From: Acidobacteriaceae bacterium | Lineage (GTDB): Bacteria > Acidobacteriota > Terriglobia > Terriglobales > Acidobacteriaceae | DNA length: 37,565 bases | Direction of reading: 5' to 3' | Assembly: GCA_003151335.1 (NCBI GenBank) | Contig: PLXE01000084.1 | Coordinates: 1-37,565, forward strand | Part shown: positions 1 through 7,288 of the stretch, one piece after another | How positions within the stretch are numbered: position 1 is the stretch's first letter | Layout of the letters: each line of letters starts with the position of its first letter | Program-made: the position numbers and the translations under genes | Notes under the pieces: generated by a model | What the model was told of the DNA's origin: nothing | The model's database searches: none | Seen by the model: only the letters and a program-made list of their open reading frames with translations

Positions 1-44
1 TGAGATGTTCTAGAGTCCGCCAGCGGTTGTTCCCGATGACCCGC

Positions 45-50
45 TATAAT
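45..50 (+). promoter_or_regulatory. Candidate -10 box just upstream of the first gene
   Basis: A perfect TATAAT lies 10 bases before the ATG at 61. No good -35 hexamer is visible at 16-18 bp spacing. If it is used, transcription would begin near 57 and the mRNA would have almost no leader, which fits the missing Shine-Dalgarno sequence. It would also exclude the in-frame ATG at 49 as the start. Assignment by motif only. Confidence 0.35.
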
Positions 51-60
51 GGTTCGCACC

Positions 61-747
61 ATGCGTAATCTAGTGACCTGTTGCGGCGTTGTGGTCTTCG
101 CTTGGGCCGCCGCTTTCGCCGCGCAGGGGCAGAGTTCCGCCGCCGCGGACCAGCCGGCCGGGCTGGTCATCGCCGCACAGCCTGTGGGGAGCGCCCTTGT
201 GGGGCGCAGCTTCAACCTTCCTTTGGTCGCAACCGGCGGGGCCGCACCCTACTCGTGGCGCCTTATCGACGGACAACTTCCTGCAGGCCTTAAGCTGCAC
301 GCACACCCGGCAGCGATTTCTGGTGTGCCGGCGACTGCGGGCGAGTATCGCTTTACGGTCGCAGTGGCCGACTCCAGCGCGCCTAGGTTGCAGGTGCAGC
401 GCGCCATGACCATTAGCGTGATTGCCGGACTGACCATCGACTGGAAGCAATATCCCAATGTGCAGGGCGCCACTCTGTCCGGGTCCGTGGTGGTTACAAA
501 TCAAGCTGGGCAGGACCTTGATCTCACCGTGATCGTGGTTGCAGTGAATAGCATGGGCAGAGCGACCACACTGGGATATCAACACTTTATCTTGGCGGGG
601 GAGCAGTCCGGCCCGGTGATCCCGTTCAGTTCATCTCCCGGATTAGGCACCTACGTGGTACATGCCGATGCCATCGCCCATCGTCCCGGCGGCAGGCAGA
701 TTTACCGCGCTCGCAAACAGACATCGCAGCCGCTGCCAATAAACTAG
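61..747 (+). CDS. Exported protein with a putative Ig-like domain
   Basis: About 228 residues. The N-terminus (MRNLVTCCGVVVFAWAAAFA) is a typical signal peptide ending around AAAFAAQGQS, so the protein is probably exported. Residues about 35-120 resemble the putative Ig (He_PIG) domain of bacterial surface proteins: a GGAAPYSWRLIDGQLPAGL stretch, then the characteristic ISGVPATAGEYRFTVAVAD turn. The C-terminal half is a second beta-rich region without a recognisable motif. There are no catalytic residues and no transmembrane anchor after the signal peptide. An ATG at 49 is also in frame, but 61 is preferred because TATAAT covers 45-50. The partner and role are unknown; adhesion or surface display is only a guess from the fold. 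Confidence 0.75.
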   Translation: MRNLVTCCGVVVFAWAAAFAAQGQSSAAADQPAGLVIAAQPVGSALVGRSFNLPLVATGGAAPYSWRLIDGQLPAGLKLHAHPAAISGVPATAGEYRFTVAVADSSAPRLQVQRAMTISVIAGLTIDWKQYPNVQGATLSGSVVVTNQAGQDLDLTVIVVAVNSMGRATTLGYQHFILAGEQSGPVIPFSSSPGLGTYVVHADAIAHRPGGRQIYRARKQTSQPLPIN

Positions 748-884
748 CATTAAAGTGGTGAAAATGGGTATCTTACAAAGGGCGTGGCGAGGAAATGGCT
801 TATCCCAATATCGCAAATAGTTGCACTTGGGGCCCTACAACCTGAACCAACCGGGTTACTTTGCGTGACTTACGGAGGGCTGCT

Positions 885-901
885 TTGGCATGGCAATTGC
901 T
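885..901 (+). promoter_or_regulatory. Sigma-54 (RpoN) -24/-12 promoter for the PEP-CTERM gene
   Basis: TTGGCATGGCAATTGCT matches the sigma-54 consensus TGGCAC-N5-TTGCW with one change (T for C). The invariant GG (887-888) and GC (899-900) are separated by exactly 10 bases. Transcription would start near 912, leaving a leader of about 85 bases before the ATG at 997. Sigma-54 control of PEP-CTERM genes through the PrsK/PrsR two-component pair is known in other exosortase-bearing bacteria. The activator gene is not in this window and I could not identify its binding site. Confidence 0.7.
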
Positions 902-996
902 CTAATACTAGCAGGTCTGGTCTGCTACCACTTTGTACCTGTAGAGTCGCGGCCCGGCCACACAGTTCAGGACGGACTTGGAGGGAGAGTACTCAT

Positions 997-1704
997 ATGA
1001 AAAGAAAATTGTCGTCAGCGTTGCTGGTAATCGCTTGCGTCACGGTGTTATCAGGCATGGGGTTTGCCGGTGCTTGTGGAAGTGGAAGCATGGCCGATTA
1101 CATTACCTCAGGCTACAACTGCACAATCGATGACAAGACCTTCAGCAATTTCCAGTACACATTCAACTCTAATCCGCCGGGGTTTGGGATTCCGCCGGGT
1201 AGCGTATCGGTTACCCCCATTCTGACTCCTGGGGACCCAGGGTTTCAGTTCAGCACGGGCTGGCACGCGTCAACCAGCAGCGGCGTACTGATGCAGGATT
1301 CTCTGTTCCAGTTCACCGTCAACGTCAACCCGGGTGGTAGCCTAATCACCGACGTCAGCCTCTCCATTGGTGGCGCAGGCTTTGTGGGGACTGGCTCCGT
1401 CATCGTTGATGAAACCGTTTGTCTGGGAGCCACGTTCCCCGCTTGCAGCGGAGGGACAGTCGATTACCTGCGGGTTTTCCACGACATTACCGGAAGCAAG
1501 TCCTATGACGAAATCAGTTTCGCGGGAGTATCCGAGGTGGATGTAGAGAAGGATGTATTGATCGACGCCGGCACGAATGGAAGCGCGTCGCTTTCCCTGG
1601 TGACGAACCAGTTCTCCGAAGTCCCTGAACCCGGCAGCATCCTGCTCTTCGGCTCCGGAGCCTTCGCTCTTGCTGGCGTGTTGCGCCGCAAGATTAAACA
1701 CTAA
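997..1704 (+). CDS. PEP-CTERM sorting-domain protein
   Basis: 235 residues. The start is the ATG at 997, preceded by GGAGGGAGAG at 980-989. The reading frame extends upstream to 784, but that stretch contains the promoter and has no coding character. The N-terminus (MKRKLSSALLVIACVTVLSG) is a signal peptide. The body is Gly/Ser/Thr-rich and beta-structured, with paired cysteines and no known enzyme motif. The C-terminus has the complete tripartite sorting signal: VPEPGS, a hydrophobic segment (ILLFGSGAFALAGVL) and a basic tail (RRKIKH). Such proteins are cleaved by an exosortase (EpsH family) and belong to the extracellular or biofilm matrix. No exosortase is encoded here. The gene is transcribed alone, between a sigma-54 promoter and a terminator. 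Confidence 0.85.
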   Translation: MKRKLSSALLVIACVTVLSGMGFAGACGSGSMADYITSGYNCTIDDKTFSNFQYTFNSNPPGFGIPPGSVSVTPILTPGDPGFQFSTGWHASTSSGVLMQDSLFQFTVNVNPGGSLITDVSLSIGGAGFVGTGSVIVDETVCLGATFPACSGGTVDYLRVFHDITGSKSYDEISFAGVSEVDVEKDVLIDAGTNGSASLSLVTNQFSEVPEPGSILLFGSGAFALAGVLRRKIKH

Positions 1705-1731
1705 TTCCTTCCTGACCCCCTGGGTTGTGAA

Positions 1732-1761
1732 AAGGCCGGAGCCCAAAGCTCCGGCCTTGTT
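1732..1761 (+). terminator. Rho-independent terminator after the PEP-CTERM gene
   Basis: A perfect 11-bp stem AAGGCCGGAGC (1732-1742) / GCTCCGGCCTT (1748-1758) with a CCAAA loop. It is followed by only a short T-containing tail (TTGTTA). It lies 28 bases after the stop codon and ends about 10 bases before the next start codon. Confidence 0.75.
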
Positions 1762-1767
1762 ACGTGT

Positions 1768-2892
1768 ATGGACTATGGATCGCGGCAGAAGAAGTTCCAG
1801 CAGACCTTGGACGGCCAGCACCTCGACGGTTTCGTGGTCACCCATGCGGCGAACCTGCGCTACCTCTGCGGTTACACCGGCAGCAGCGGGCTGCTGCTCT
1901 TCCTCTCCGGCCCATCGCGCGCAAAGACGGCGGGCACTGGGTACTCCAGGTTCGCTGGACGCCCTACTTTCTTCACCGACGGCCGTTATACCGAACAGGC
2001 GCGCGAGGAGGTCGCTGGCGCGCGGGTGGTCATTTCCAAAGGTCCGCTGCTGCACGAGGCCGCCCAGATCGTAGGCCAGTTGACTTCAGCCACGATCGGT
2101 TTTGAGGCCGACTACACTTCGGTTGCCTCGGCGAAGCTTATACGCAAGCTGGCGCATCGGCGAATTCGCTGGCAGCCGGCGGCTGGCCTCATCATGCAGC
2201 AGCGCATGATCAAGGACCCCGAGGAGCTGCAACTCATTGCGGGAGCGGTCAAGCTTGGGGCCGCCGTGTACGAAGAAGCGCTGCAAAGCCTTCGCCCAGG
2301 AGTTCGGGAGTCGGAAGTCGCGGGAAAGTTGGAGTACGCCGCGCGGCAAGCGGGCGCCGATGGCATGGCGTTCGAGACCATCGTCGCGGCGGGAAAACGG
2401 GCGGCTTTGCCCCACGGACGTGCCTCCCGCCAAGCCATACCCCGGCGTGGATTTGTGGTGGTGGATTCCGGTGTTATACTGCGGGGCTACTGTTCCGACA
2501 TGACCCGCACCGTACATGTGGGCCGGGTCAGCCGGGAAGAGCGCCGGTGGTACGAAGCGGTGCTGGAAGCCCAGTTAGCGGGAATTGCTGAGGTAGTTCC
2601 GGGCAAAACCGCGGGCCAAGTGGACCAAGCCGCTCGCCAGACGCTCCGCAGGGCAAAGCTCGACCGCTACTTTACGCATTCCACGGGGCACGGAGTAGGC
2701 TTGGAGATCCACGAGCCGCCGCGCCTGGGAAAAGGGCAGGCAGAGCGGCTGGAGCCGGGCATGGTGATTACCATCGAGCCTGGAATTTATGTGCCGGGTA
2801 AGGGCGGCATTCGAATCGAAGACATGGTGGTGGTCACAGACCGAGGGTGCCGGGTGCTGACCCCGGTCAGCAAGGAACTGGTTGAGATCTAG
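1768..2892 (+). CDS. pepP: Xaa-Pro aminopeptidase / Xaa-Pro dipeptidase (M24B)
   Basis: 374 residues, a usual length for short M24B proline peptidases. They remove an N-terminal residue preceding proline, using two metal ions, in the cytoplasm. The creatinase-like N-terminal domain (about 1-130; HLDGFVVTHAANLRYLCGYT) is followed by the pita-bread catalytic domain. All five metal ligands are visible: Asp233 and Asp244 (VVDSGV...CSDMTRTV), His308 (STGHGVGLEIHE), Glu337 (TIEPGIY) and Glu351 (IRIEDM). The start is well supported by the family N-terminus. However, there is no Shine-Dalgarno sequence and the preceding terminator ends only about 10 bases upstream. In many bacteria pepP or pepQ lies just before accB-accC, often with efp; here efp is absent from the neighbourhood. 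Confidence 0.92.
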   Translation: MDYGSRQKKFQQTLDGQHLDGFVVTHAANLRYLCGYTGSSGLLLFLSGPSRAKTAGTGYSRFAGRPTFFTDGRYTEQAREEVAGARVVISKGPLLHEAAQIVGQLTSATIGFEADYTSVASAKLIRKLAHRRIRWQPAAGLIMQQRMIKDPEELQLIAGAVKLGAAVYEEALQSLRPGVRESEVAGKLEYAARQAGADGMAFETIVAAGKRAALPHGRASRQAIPRRGFVVVDSGVILRGYCSDMTRTVHVGRVSREERRWYEAVLEAQLAGIAEVVPGKTAGQVDQAARQTLRRAKLDRYFTHSTGHGVGLEIHEPPRLGKGQAERLEPGMVITIEPGIYVPGKGGIRIEDMVVVTDRGCRVLTPVSKELVEI

Positions 2893-2957
2893 GGCCCGTT
2901 CTACCCGTACAGGCCGGACGCACCAACTCTGGAACTGCGCCAAAAGAAAGAGCATCT

Positions 2958-4454
2958 GTGCCGAATACTTCCCACTCACCGTCAGAGACAGCGGCGGCGG
3001 CCGGCAGCGCTTCCGGGGCCGGTTGGGTGGCCAGCGCCTTCTCTCGCCCGGTGATGTGCATGTTTGTACTGGCAGCGGTGATCTTTCGAGATTCTCCACG
3101 AGGGCTTCCGGAACCGGACATCTGGTGGCACCTGCGCGACGCCGCCTATCTTTTTCAGCACCACTCGTTTCCCCTAGTGGACACGTTTTCGTTGGGAGGG
3201 GCAGGGTCGCCACGGCTGAACTATGAATGGCTGTCGGAAATCCCCTTTCTACTAGGTTTCAATGCCCGGGGATTGCAAGGACTTCTAGCGGTATATTTCA
3301 CCGTGTTTACGCTGATCTATATCGGCGTTTATTACCGCTCCTGCCGCGGGGGCGCCAGTTCCCTGAACGCATCCCTTACCACGTTGCTGGCTATTTTGCT
3401 GGGAGTGGTGTCCATCGGCCCGCGGGTGCTGCTGTTTGGCTGGCTATGCATGGTGGGGCTGCTGCTGCTACTGGACCGTTTTCAGCGGACCGGGAAAGGC
3501 CTGTGGCTGTTGCCGCCGTTATATGCCCTGTGGATCAACCTGCATGGCTCCTGGGTCTTTGGCATGGCCGTGCTGGGGCTGACCATTGCCGCTGGCCTGC
3601 TGCAAGGGGAGTGGGGTCTGGTGGTGGCGCGGCGTTGGTCCCCTCGCGAGCTGAAAAGACTTCTACTGGCCTTGGCCGCATCCCTGGCCGCGCTCTTCGT
3701 CAACCCTTTCGGCTACACGCTGGTGCGCTACCCATTGGATTTTCTTTTTCGTCAGCAGACTAATATGCAACACGTGCAAGAGTGGCAGTCCGTGGACTTC
3801 GGCAAAATGAGTGGCAAGCTGGCCCTGATCATGATCTTCGCCTTGCTGGCAGCCACCTTGTTTTCCCGGCAGAGGTGGAAGCTGGACGAGGTGCTGCTGA
3901 TGACGTTTGCTCTGGGGGCCGCGTTGGTGCACGTGCGCTTCCTATTTTTCGCCGGCCTGATCGTGGCGCCCATCCTGGCGCCACGTCTGAAGCTGCTTCC
4001 GCCCTACCGGCGGGAACGGGACCAGCCCTGGCTCAATGCCTGCATTATGGCAGCCATCGTTGGGGCGATGATCTTCTTGTTTCCGTCAGAAGCACATCTA
4101 CAGCGGAAGGTGGACGCAGAATTTCCCACGGCCGCGCTGGAATTCATGCAGCAGCAGCACCTTAAGGGGAGGATCTTCAACGACTATCCGTGGGGCGGAT
4201 ACATGGAATGGTATGCGCCCGAGCTGAAGCCTCTGGTTGATACGCGCACGGATATCTTCATCTACAACGGAGTTTTTGCCGACTATCTCAGAGTTACAGC
4301 CAATGATCATTCGTTCCAGATCCTGGACCGATACAAGATTGAGTATGTCTTGTTATCGCCGCAACGGCCGCTGATCTATCTTCTGGAGAACTCTCCGGCT
4401 TGGCGTGAGATTTACGCCGACAAGGTTGCGACGCTGTTCGAGCGCGTGCCATGA
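2958..4454 (+). CDS. Polytopic membrane protein, possible GT-C type glycosyltransferase
   Basis: 498 residues from a GTG start with AAAGAAAGAG just upstream; an internal ATG near 3057 is an alternative. There are about ten hydrophobic segments between residues 30 and 390, then a soluble C-terminal region of about 110 residues. The first external loop carries Glu52-Pro53-Asp54 followed by IWWHLRDAA. An acidic E/DxD motif in this position is typical of GT-C glycosyltransferases that use lipid-linked sugars. The C-terminal region has IFNDYPWGGYMEWY and LVDTRTDIF. The family is common but uncharacterised, so enzyme activity is inference from topology and one motif. It lies between pepP and accB, 65 bases after pepP. 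Confidence 0.7.
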   Translation: MPNTSHSPSETAAAAGSASGAGWVASAFSRPVMCMFVLAAVIFRDSPRGLPEPDIWWHLRDAAYLFQHHSFPLVDTFSLGGAGSPRLNYEWLSEIPFLLGFNARGLQGLLAVYFTVFTLIYIGVYYRSCRGGASSLNASLTTLLAILLGVVSIGPRVLLFGWLCMVGLLLLLDRFQRTGKGLWLLPPLYALWINLHGSWVFGMAVLGLTIAAGLLQGEWGLVVARRWSPRELKRLLLALAASLAALFVNPFGYTLVRYPLDFLFRQQTNMQHVQEWQSVDFGKMSGKLALIMIFALLAATLFSRQRWKLDEVLLMTFALGAALVHVRFLFFAGLIVAPILAPRLKLLPPYRRERDQPWLNACIMAAIVGAMIFLFPSEAHLQRKVDAEFPTAALEFMQQQHLKGRIFNDYPWGGYMEWYAPELKPLVDTRTDIFIYNGVFADYLRVTANDHSFQILDRYKIEYVLLSPQRPLIYLLENSPAWREIYADKVATLFERVP

Positions 4455-4554
4455 AGGGATGCAGCGGGGAAACAGTCAGAGGCACAATCGTACTAAGGCT
4501 TTACTGATTAAGTTAAGATAAAAGCCGGAGTCTCTGCCGGCCGAATGGAAGACG

Positions 4555-5073
4555 ATGAATCAGAAAGAAATCAAGGAACTAATCGAGTTTTTGGTGGAGA
4601 AAGACATCGCCGAGTTTGAGTTGCAGCGCGGCGATATGAAACTGCTCATCAAGCGGGGCGCCAGCGCCCAGCCGGCGCAGGTGGTGCAGGTCGCGCCGGC
4701 GATGGTCCCGGGGCAAACGATTGCGGTTGCCAGCGCGCCCCCGGCTCCGCCTTCATCCTCAACCTCGGCGACTGCCGATGCCGGAGGATCCGCCAGCGGG
4801 GCGGCGCCGTCTGCCGCGGCGGCGGAAGCGGATTTATTTATCCTGAAGTCGCCGATTGTCGGGACGTTCTATGAAGCTCCCTCGCCCGGCGCTCCGCCCT
4901 TCGTCAAACTTGGCGAGGCGGTGAAGGAGGGCCAGGTGCTTTGCATCATCGAAGCCATGAAGCTGATGAACGAGATTGAGGCGGACGTGTCGGGCGTGAT
5001 CGCCAAGATATTCGTCTCCAATGCAAACCCGGTGGAATACGGGATGCCGCTGTTCGGGATTAAGAGAGGTTAG
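4555..5073 (+). CDS. accB: Biotin carboxyl carrier protein of acetyl-CoA carboxylase
   Basis: 172 residues, typical for AccB. It carries the biotin that is carboxylated by AccC and then delivers CO2 to acetyl-CoA, giving malonyl-CoA for fatty acid synthesis. Residues 1-35 form the N-terminal part (IKELIEFLVEKDIAEFELQR). Residues about 38-95 are a flexible Ala/Pro/Ser linker. The biotinyl domain follows, with the canonical EAMKLM motif and Lys136 as the biotinylated residue. It is followed by accC after a 168-base gap that is mostly filled by a palindromic repeat, so co-transcription is likely but not certain. An AT-rich stretch at 4500-4522 is the best place for a promoter, although no clear pair of boxes is visible. 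Confidence 0.96.
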   Translation: MNQKEIKELIEFLVEKDIAEFELQRGDMKLLIKRGASAQPAQVVQVAPAMVPGQTIAVASAPPAPPSSSTSATADAGGSASGAAPSAAAAEADLFILKSPIVGTFYEAPSPGAPPFVKLGEAVKEGQVLCIIEAMKLMNEIEADVSGVIAKIFVSNANPVEYGMPLFGIKRG

Positions 5074-5086
5074 CGACGCTCCGTCG

Positions 5087-5178
5087 AAAATCATTTACCA
5101 CGGAGACACGGAGGACACGGAGTTGTTGATTTCTATCGAGTTTTCTCCGTGATCTCCGTGCCTCCGTGGTCAATTTTC
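5087..5178. repeat. Dispersed hairpin repeat, copy 1 (CACGGAG type)
   Basis: Each arm consists of three CACGGAG units: left arm 5097-5122, right arm 5145-5170. The arms are inverted copies matching at 23 of 26 positions, around a 22-base loop. A second copy lies in opposite orientation at 36098-36189. Read in the same direction, the two copies match at 22/26 (left arm), about 15/21 (loop) and 25/26 (right arm). The flanks also agree (AAAATCATT on one side, GTGGTNAANTTTC on the other). It fills the accB-accC gap and would form a long RNA hairpin there. Confidence 0.85.
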
Positions 5179-5241
5179 CGCGCCCGCTTCAGAACTCGCA
5201 GATCATGAAGAACCCAGGCAAAGGCCCGCACCACTTATTTC

Positions 5242-6606
5242 ATGTTTAAGAAGATCCTAATTGCGAACCGAGGGGAAATCGCCCTGCGAGTGATTTGCGC
5301 CTGCAAGGAGTTGGGCATCAAGGCGGTCGCCATCTACAGCGAGGCCGACCGTAACTCGCTGCATGTGAAATTCGCCGACGAAGCCATCTGCATCGGTCCG
5401 CCACGCCTGCACGAAAGCTACCTCAACATTCCGGCGGTCATCAGCGCCGCAGAAATCGCCAATGTTGACGCCATCCATCCCGGCTACGGGCTGCTCAGCG
5501 AGAATGCCAACTTCGCCGAGGTCTGCCAGGACTGCGGAATCAAATTCATCGGGCCGCCACCCGAGGTCACCCGGCTGATGGGCGAAAAGGAAAAGGCGCG
5601 CGCCACCATGAAGAAGGAAGGCGTGCCCATTCTGCCAGGCTCGGACGGCATCATCGCCTCCGCCGACGAAGCCCTGGAGTGGGCGCGCAGCGTGGGATTT
5701 CCCTTGATCGTGAAAGCCTCGGCGGGCGGCGGCGGACGCGGCATGCGCATCATCCGCAGCGAAGCCGAATTGCCCAACCTGTTTCACGCCGCGCAATCGG
5801 AGGCGGCGGCCGCCTTCGGCAACGGCAATCTCTACATGGAAAGGTTCATCGAGCGGCCGCGTCATATCGAGTTCCAGGTGCTGGCCGACGAGCACGGCAA
5901 CGTAATGAGCCTGGGCGAGCGCGAGTGCAGCATCCAGCGCCGCCATCAAAAACTGGTGGAAGAGGCGCCCTCGGTCAAAGTCACTCCCGAGTTGCGCGAA
6001 CGCATCGGCGGCGTCCTGGTAAAGACCCTGAGCAGCATCGGCTACATGAATGCCGGCACCGTCGAATTTCTGATGGACGAAGACGGCAGCCTCTCCTTCA
6101 TCGAGATGAATACCAGGATTCAGGTGGAGCATCCGGTCACCGAGATGACCACCGACGTTGACCTGGTGAAGGCGCAGATCCTGATTGCCGCGGGCGAGAA
6201 GCTGAGCAGCGTGATCAACTACCCGGTGGCGTTTCGCGGGCACGCGATCGAGTGCCGCATCAATGCCGAGCATCCCGAGCGCTTCACTCCATCGGCGGGA
6301 AAGATCACCGCCTTCAACATTCCCGGCGGCACCGGGGTGCGGGTGGACACTGCGGCCTATGCGGAAGGCGTCATTCCGCCGTACTATGATTCCTTGATTG
6401 CCAAGCTGGTAGTGCGGGGGCGCGACCGCGCCGAAGCCATCTCGCGCATGTCGCGGGCCCTGGATATGTTCGTGGTCGAGGGCATTTATACCAGTATTCC
6501 CTTGCACCGCCGGATCATGGCCGACCCGGACTTCCGCGCCGGCAACTTCGATACCAGTTTCATGGAGCGCTTGCTGGGCCAAAATAACAAGGAGGCCGCG
6601 AAGTAA
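5242..6606 (+). CDS. accC: Biotin carboxylase subunit of acetyl-CoA carboxylase
   Basis: 454 residues, the usual AccC length. It uses ATP and bicarbonate to carboxylate the biotin on AccB. The start [17 protein letters not shown] is the family N-terminus. The biotin-carboxylase N domain (1-115) is followed by the ATP-grasp domain, with the glycine-rich loop [14 protein letters not shown], then the [12 protein letters not shown] and [14 protein letters not shown] catalytic segments, and the C-terminal domain ending near residue 448. It has no carrier or carboxyltransferase fusion, so it works as a separate subunit with AccB. No strong Shine-Dalgarno sequence precedes the ATG. thiE starts 9 bases after its stop codon. 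Confidence 0.97.
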   Translation: MFKKILIANRGEIALRVICACKELGIKAVAIYSEADRNSLHVKFADEAICIGPPRLHESYLNIPAVISAAEIANVDAIHPGYGLLSENANFAEVCQDCGIKFIGPPPEVTRLMGEKEKARATMKKEGVPILPGSDGIIASADEALEWARSVGFPLIVKASAGGGGRGMRIIRSEAELPNLFHAAQSEAAAAFGNGNLYMERFIERPRHIEFQVLADEHGNVMSLGERECSIQRRHQKLVEEAPSVKVTPELRERIGGVLVKTLSSIGYMNAGTVEFLMDEDGSLSFIEMNTRIQVEHPVTEMTTDVDLVKAQILIAAGEKLSSVINYPVAFRGHAIECRINAEHPERFTPSAGKITAFNIPGGTGVRVDTAAYAEGVIPPYYDSLIAKLVVRGRDRAEAISRMSRALDMFVVEGIYTSIPLHRRIMADPDFRAGNFDTSFMERLLGQNNKEAAK

Positions 6607-6615
6607 TCGTCTGCC

Positions 6616-7251
6616 ATGCCTGAGCCTGTTCGCTTGCCCAAGCTTTACGCCATTCTCGACGTCGCCTGTTTCGCGCCGCCGCTGCGCACCATCGCTGCCA
6701 TCGCCGACTATGCCCGTGAGCTCGCGGCCGGAGGCGTGACCTGGCTGCAGTATCGCAACAAGGTGGGCCATACCCGCGAGATGCTCAGCCACGCCCGCGA
6801 ACTTCGCCGCGTGCTGGGCAATGGCGTGACCCTGATCATGAACGATCGCGCCGACATCTGCATCGCTGCCGGTTACGAAGGCGTGCACGTCGGCCAGGAC
6901 GACTTGTCGGCGGAAGGCGCGCGCACCGTGATCGGTCGCGGCCGCATTCTGGGCGTCTCCACCCACAACCTCGAGCAATTGCAGGAGGCCAATGCCGGTC
7001 CGGCAGACTACATCGCCTATGGCCCGGTCTTTGCTACCCTCTCGAAACGCGGCCCCGATGCCCTGGTCGGCCTCGACGGGATTCGCGCCGCTCGGGCTGC
7101 AACCAGGAAGCCGCTGGTGGCGATTGGGGGCATCACGCGTGCCAACGCGCGCTCGGTCCTGGATGCGGGCGCCGACTCGGTAGCCGTTATCTCTGACTTA
7201 CTGGGTTCGCCAACCAAAGTTGCTGAGGAATTCTTGTGCCTCATGGTGTAA
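6616..7251 (+). CDS. thiE: Thiamine-phosphate synthase
   Basis: 211 residues, normal for ThiE. It joins the pyrimidine diphosphate (HMP-PP) and the thiazole phosphate to make thiamine monophosphate in the cytoplasm. The TIM-barrel motifs are in order: WLQYRNK, LIMNDRADICIAAGYEGVHV, GQDDL, GVSTHN, YIAYGPVFATLSK and LVAIGGITRANARSVLDAGA, the last forming the phosphate-binding end. The start at 6616 follows accC by 9 bases and has no obvious Shine-Dalgarno, suggesting coupling with accC. No TPP riboswitch is visible, as expected for an internal gene of an operon. The frame that ends downstream overlaps thiE only if its unlikely ATG at 7220 is used. Confidence 0.94.
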   Translation: MPEPVRLPKLYAILDVACFAPPLRTIAAIADYARELAAGGVTWLQYRNKVGHTREMLSHARELRRVLGNGVTLIMNDRADICIAAGYEGVHVGQDDLSAEGARTVIGRGRILGVSTHNLEQLQEANAGPADYIAYGPVFATLSKRGPDALVGLDGIRAARAATRKPLVAIGGITRANARSVLDAGADSVAVISDLLGSPTKVAEEFLCLMV

Positions 7252-7288
7252 ATTCTTGCGAGCGCCCTCTCCACCAACACGAGGTCCC

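Noticed and set aside
784-996. N-terminal extension of the PEP-CTERM gene
   Set aside because: It contains the sigma-54 promoter; the ATG at 997 has a good Shine-Dalgarno and begins a signal peptide.
6600-6620. TPP riboswitch for thiE
   Set aside because: Only 9 bases separate accC and thiE, so there is no room for an aptamer.
5257-6978. 573-residue antisense frame over accC and thiE
   Set aside because: Composition (His, Asp, Gly, Ala) and full overlap with two conserved genes show a shadow.
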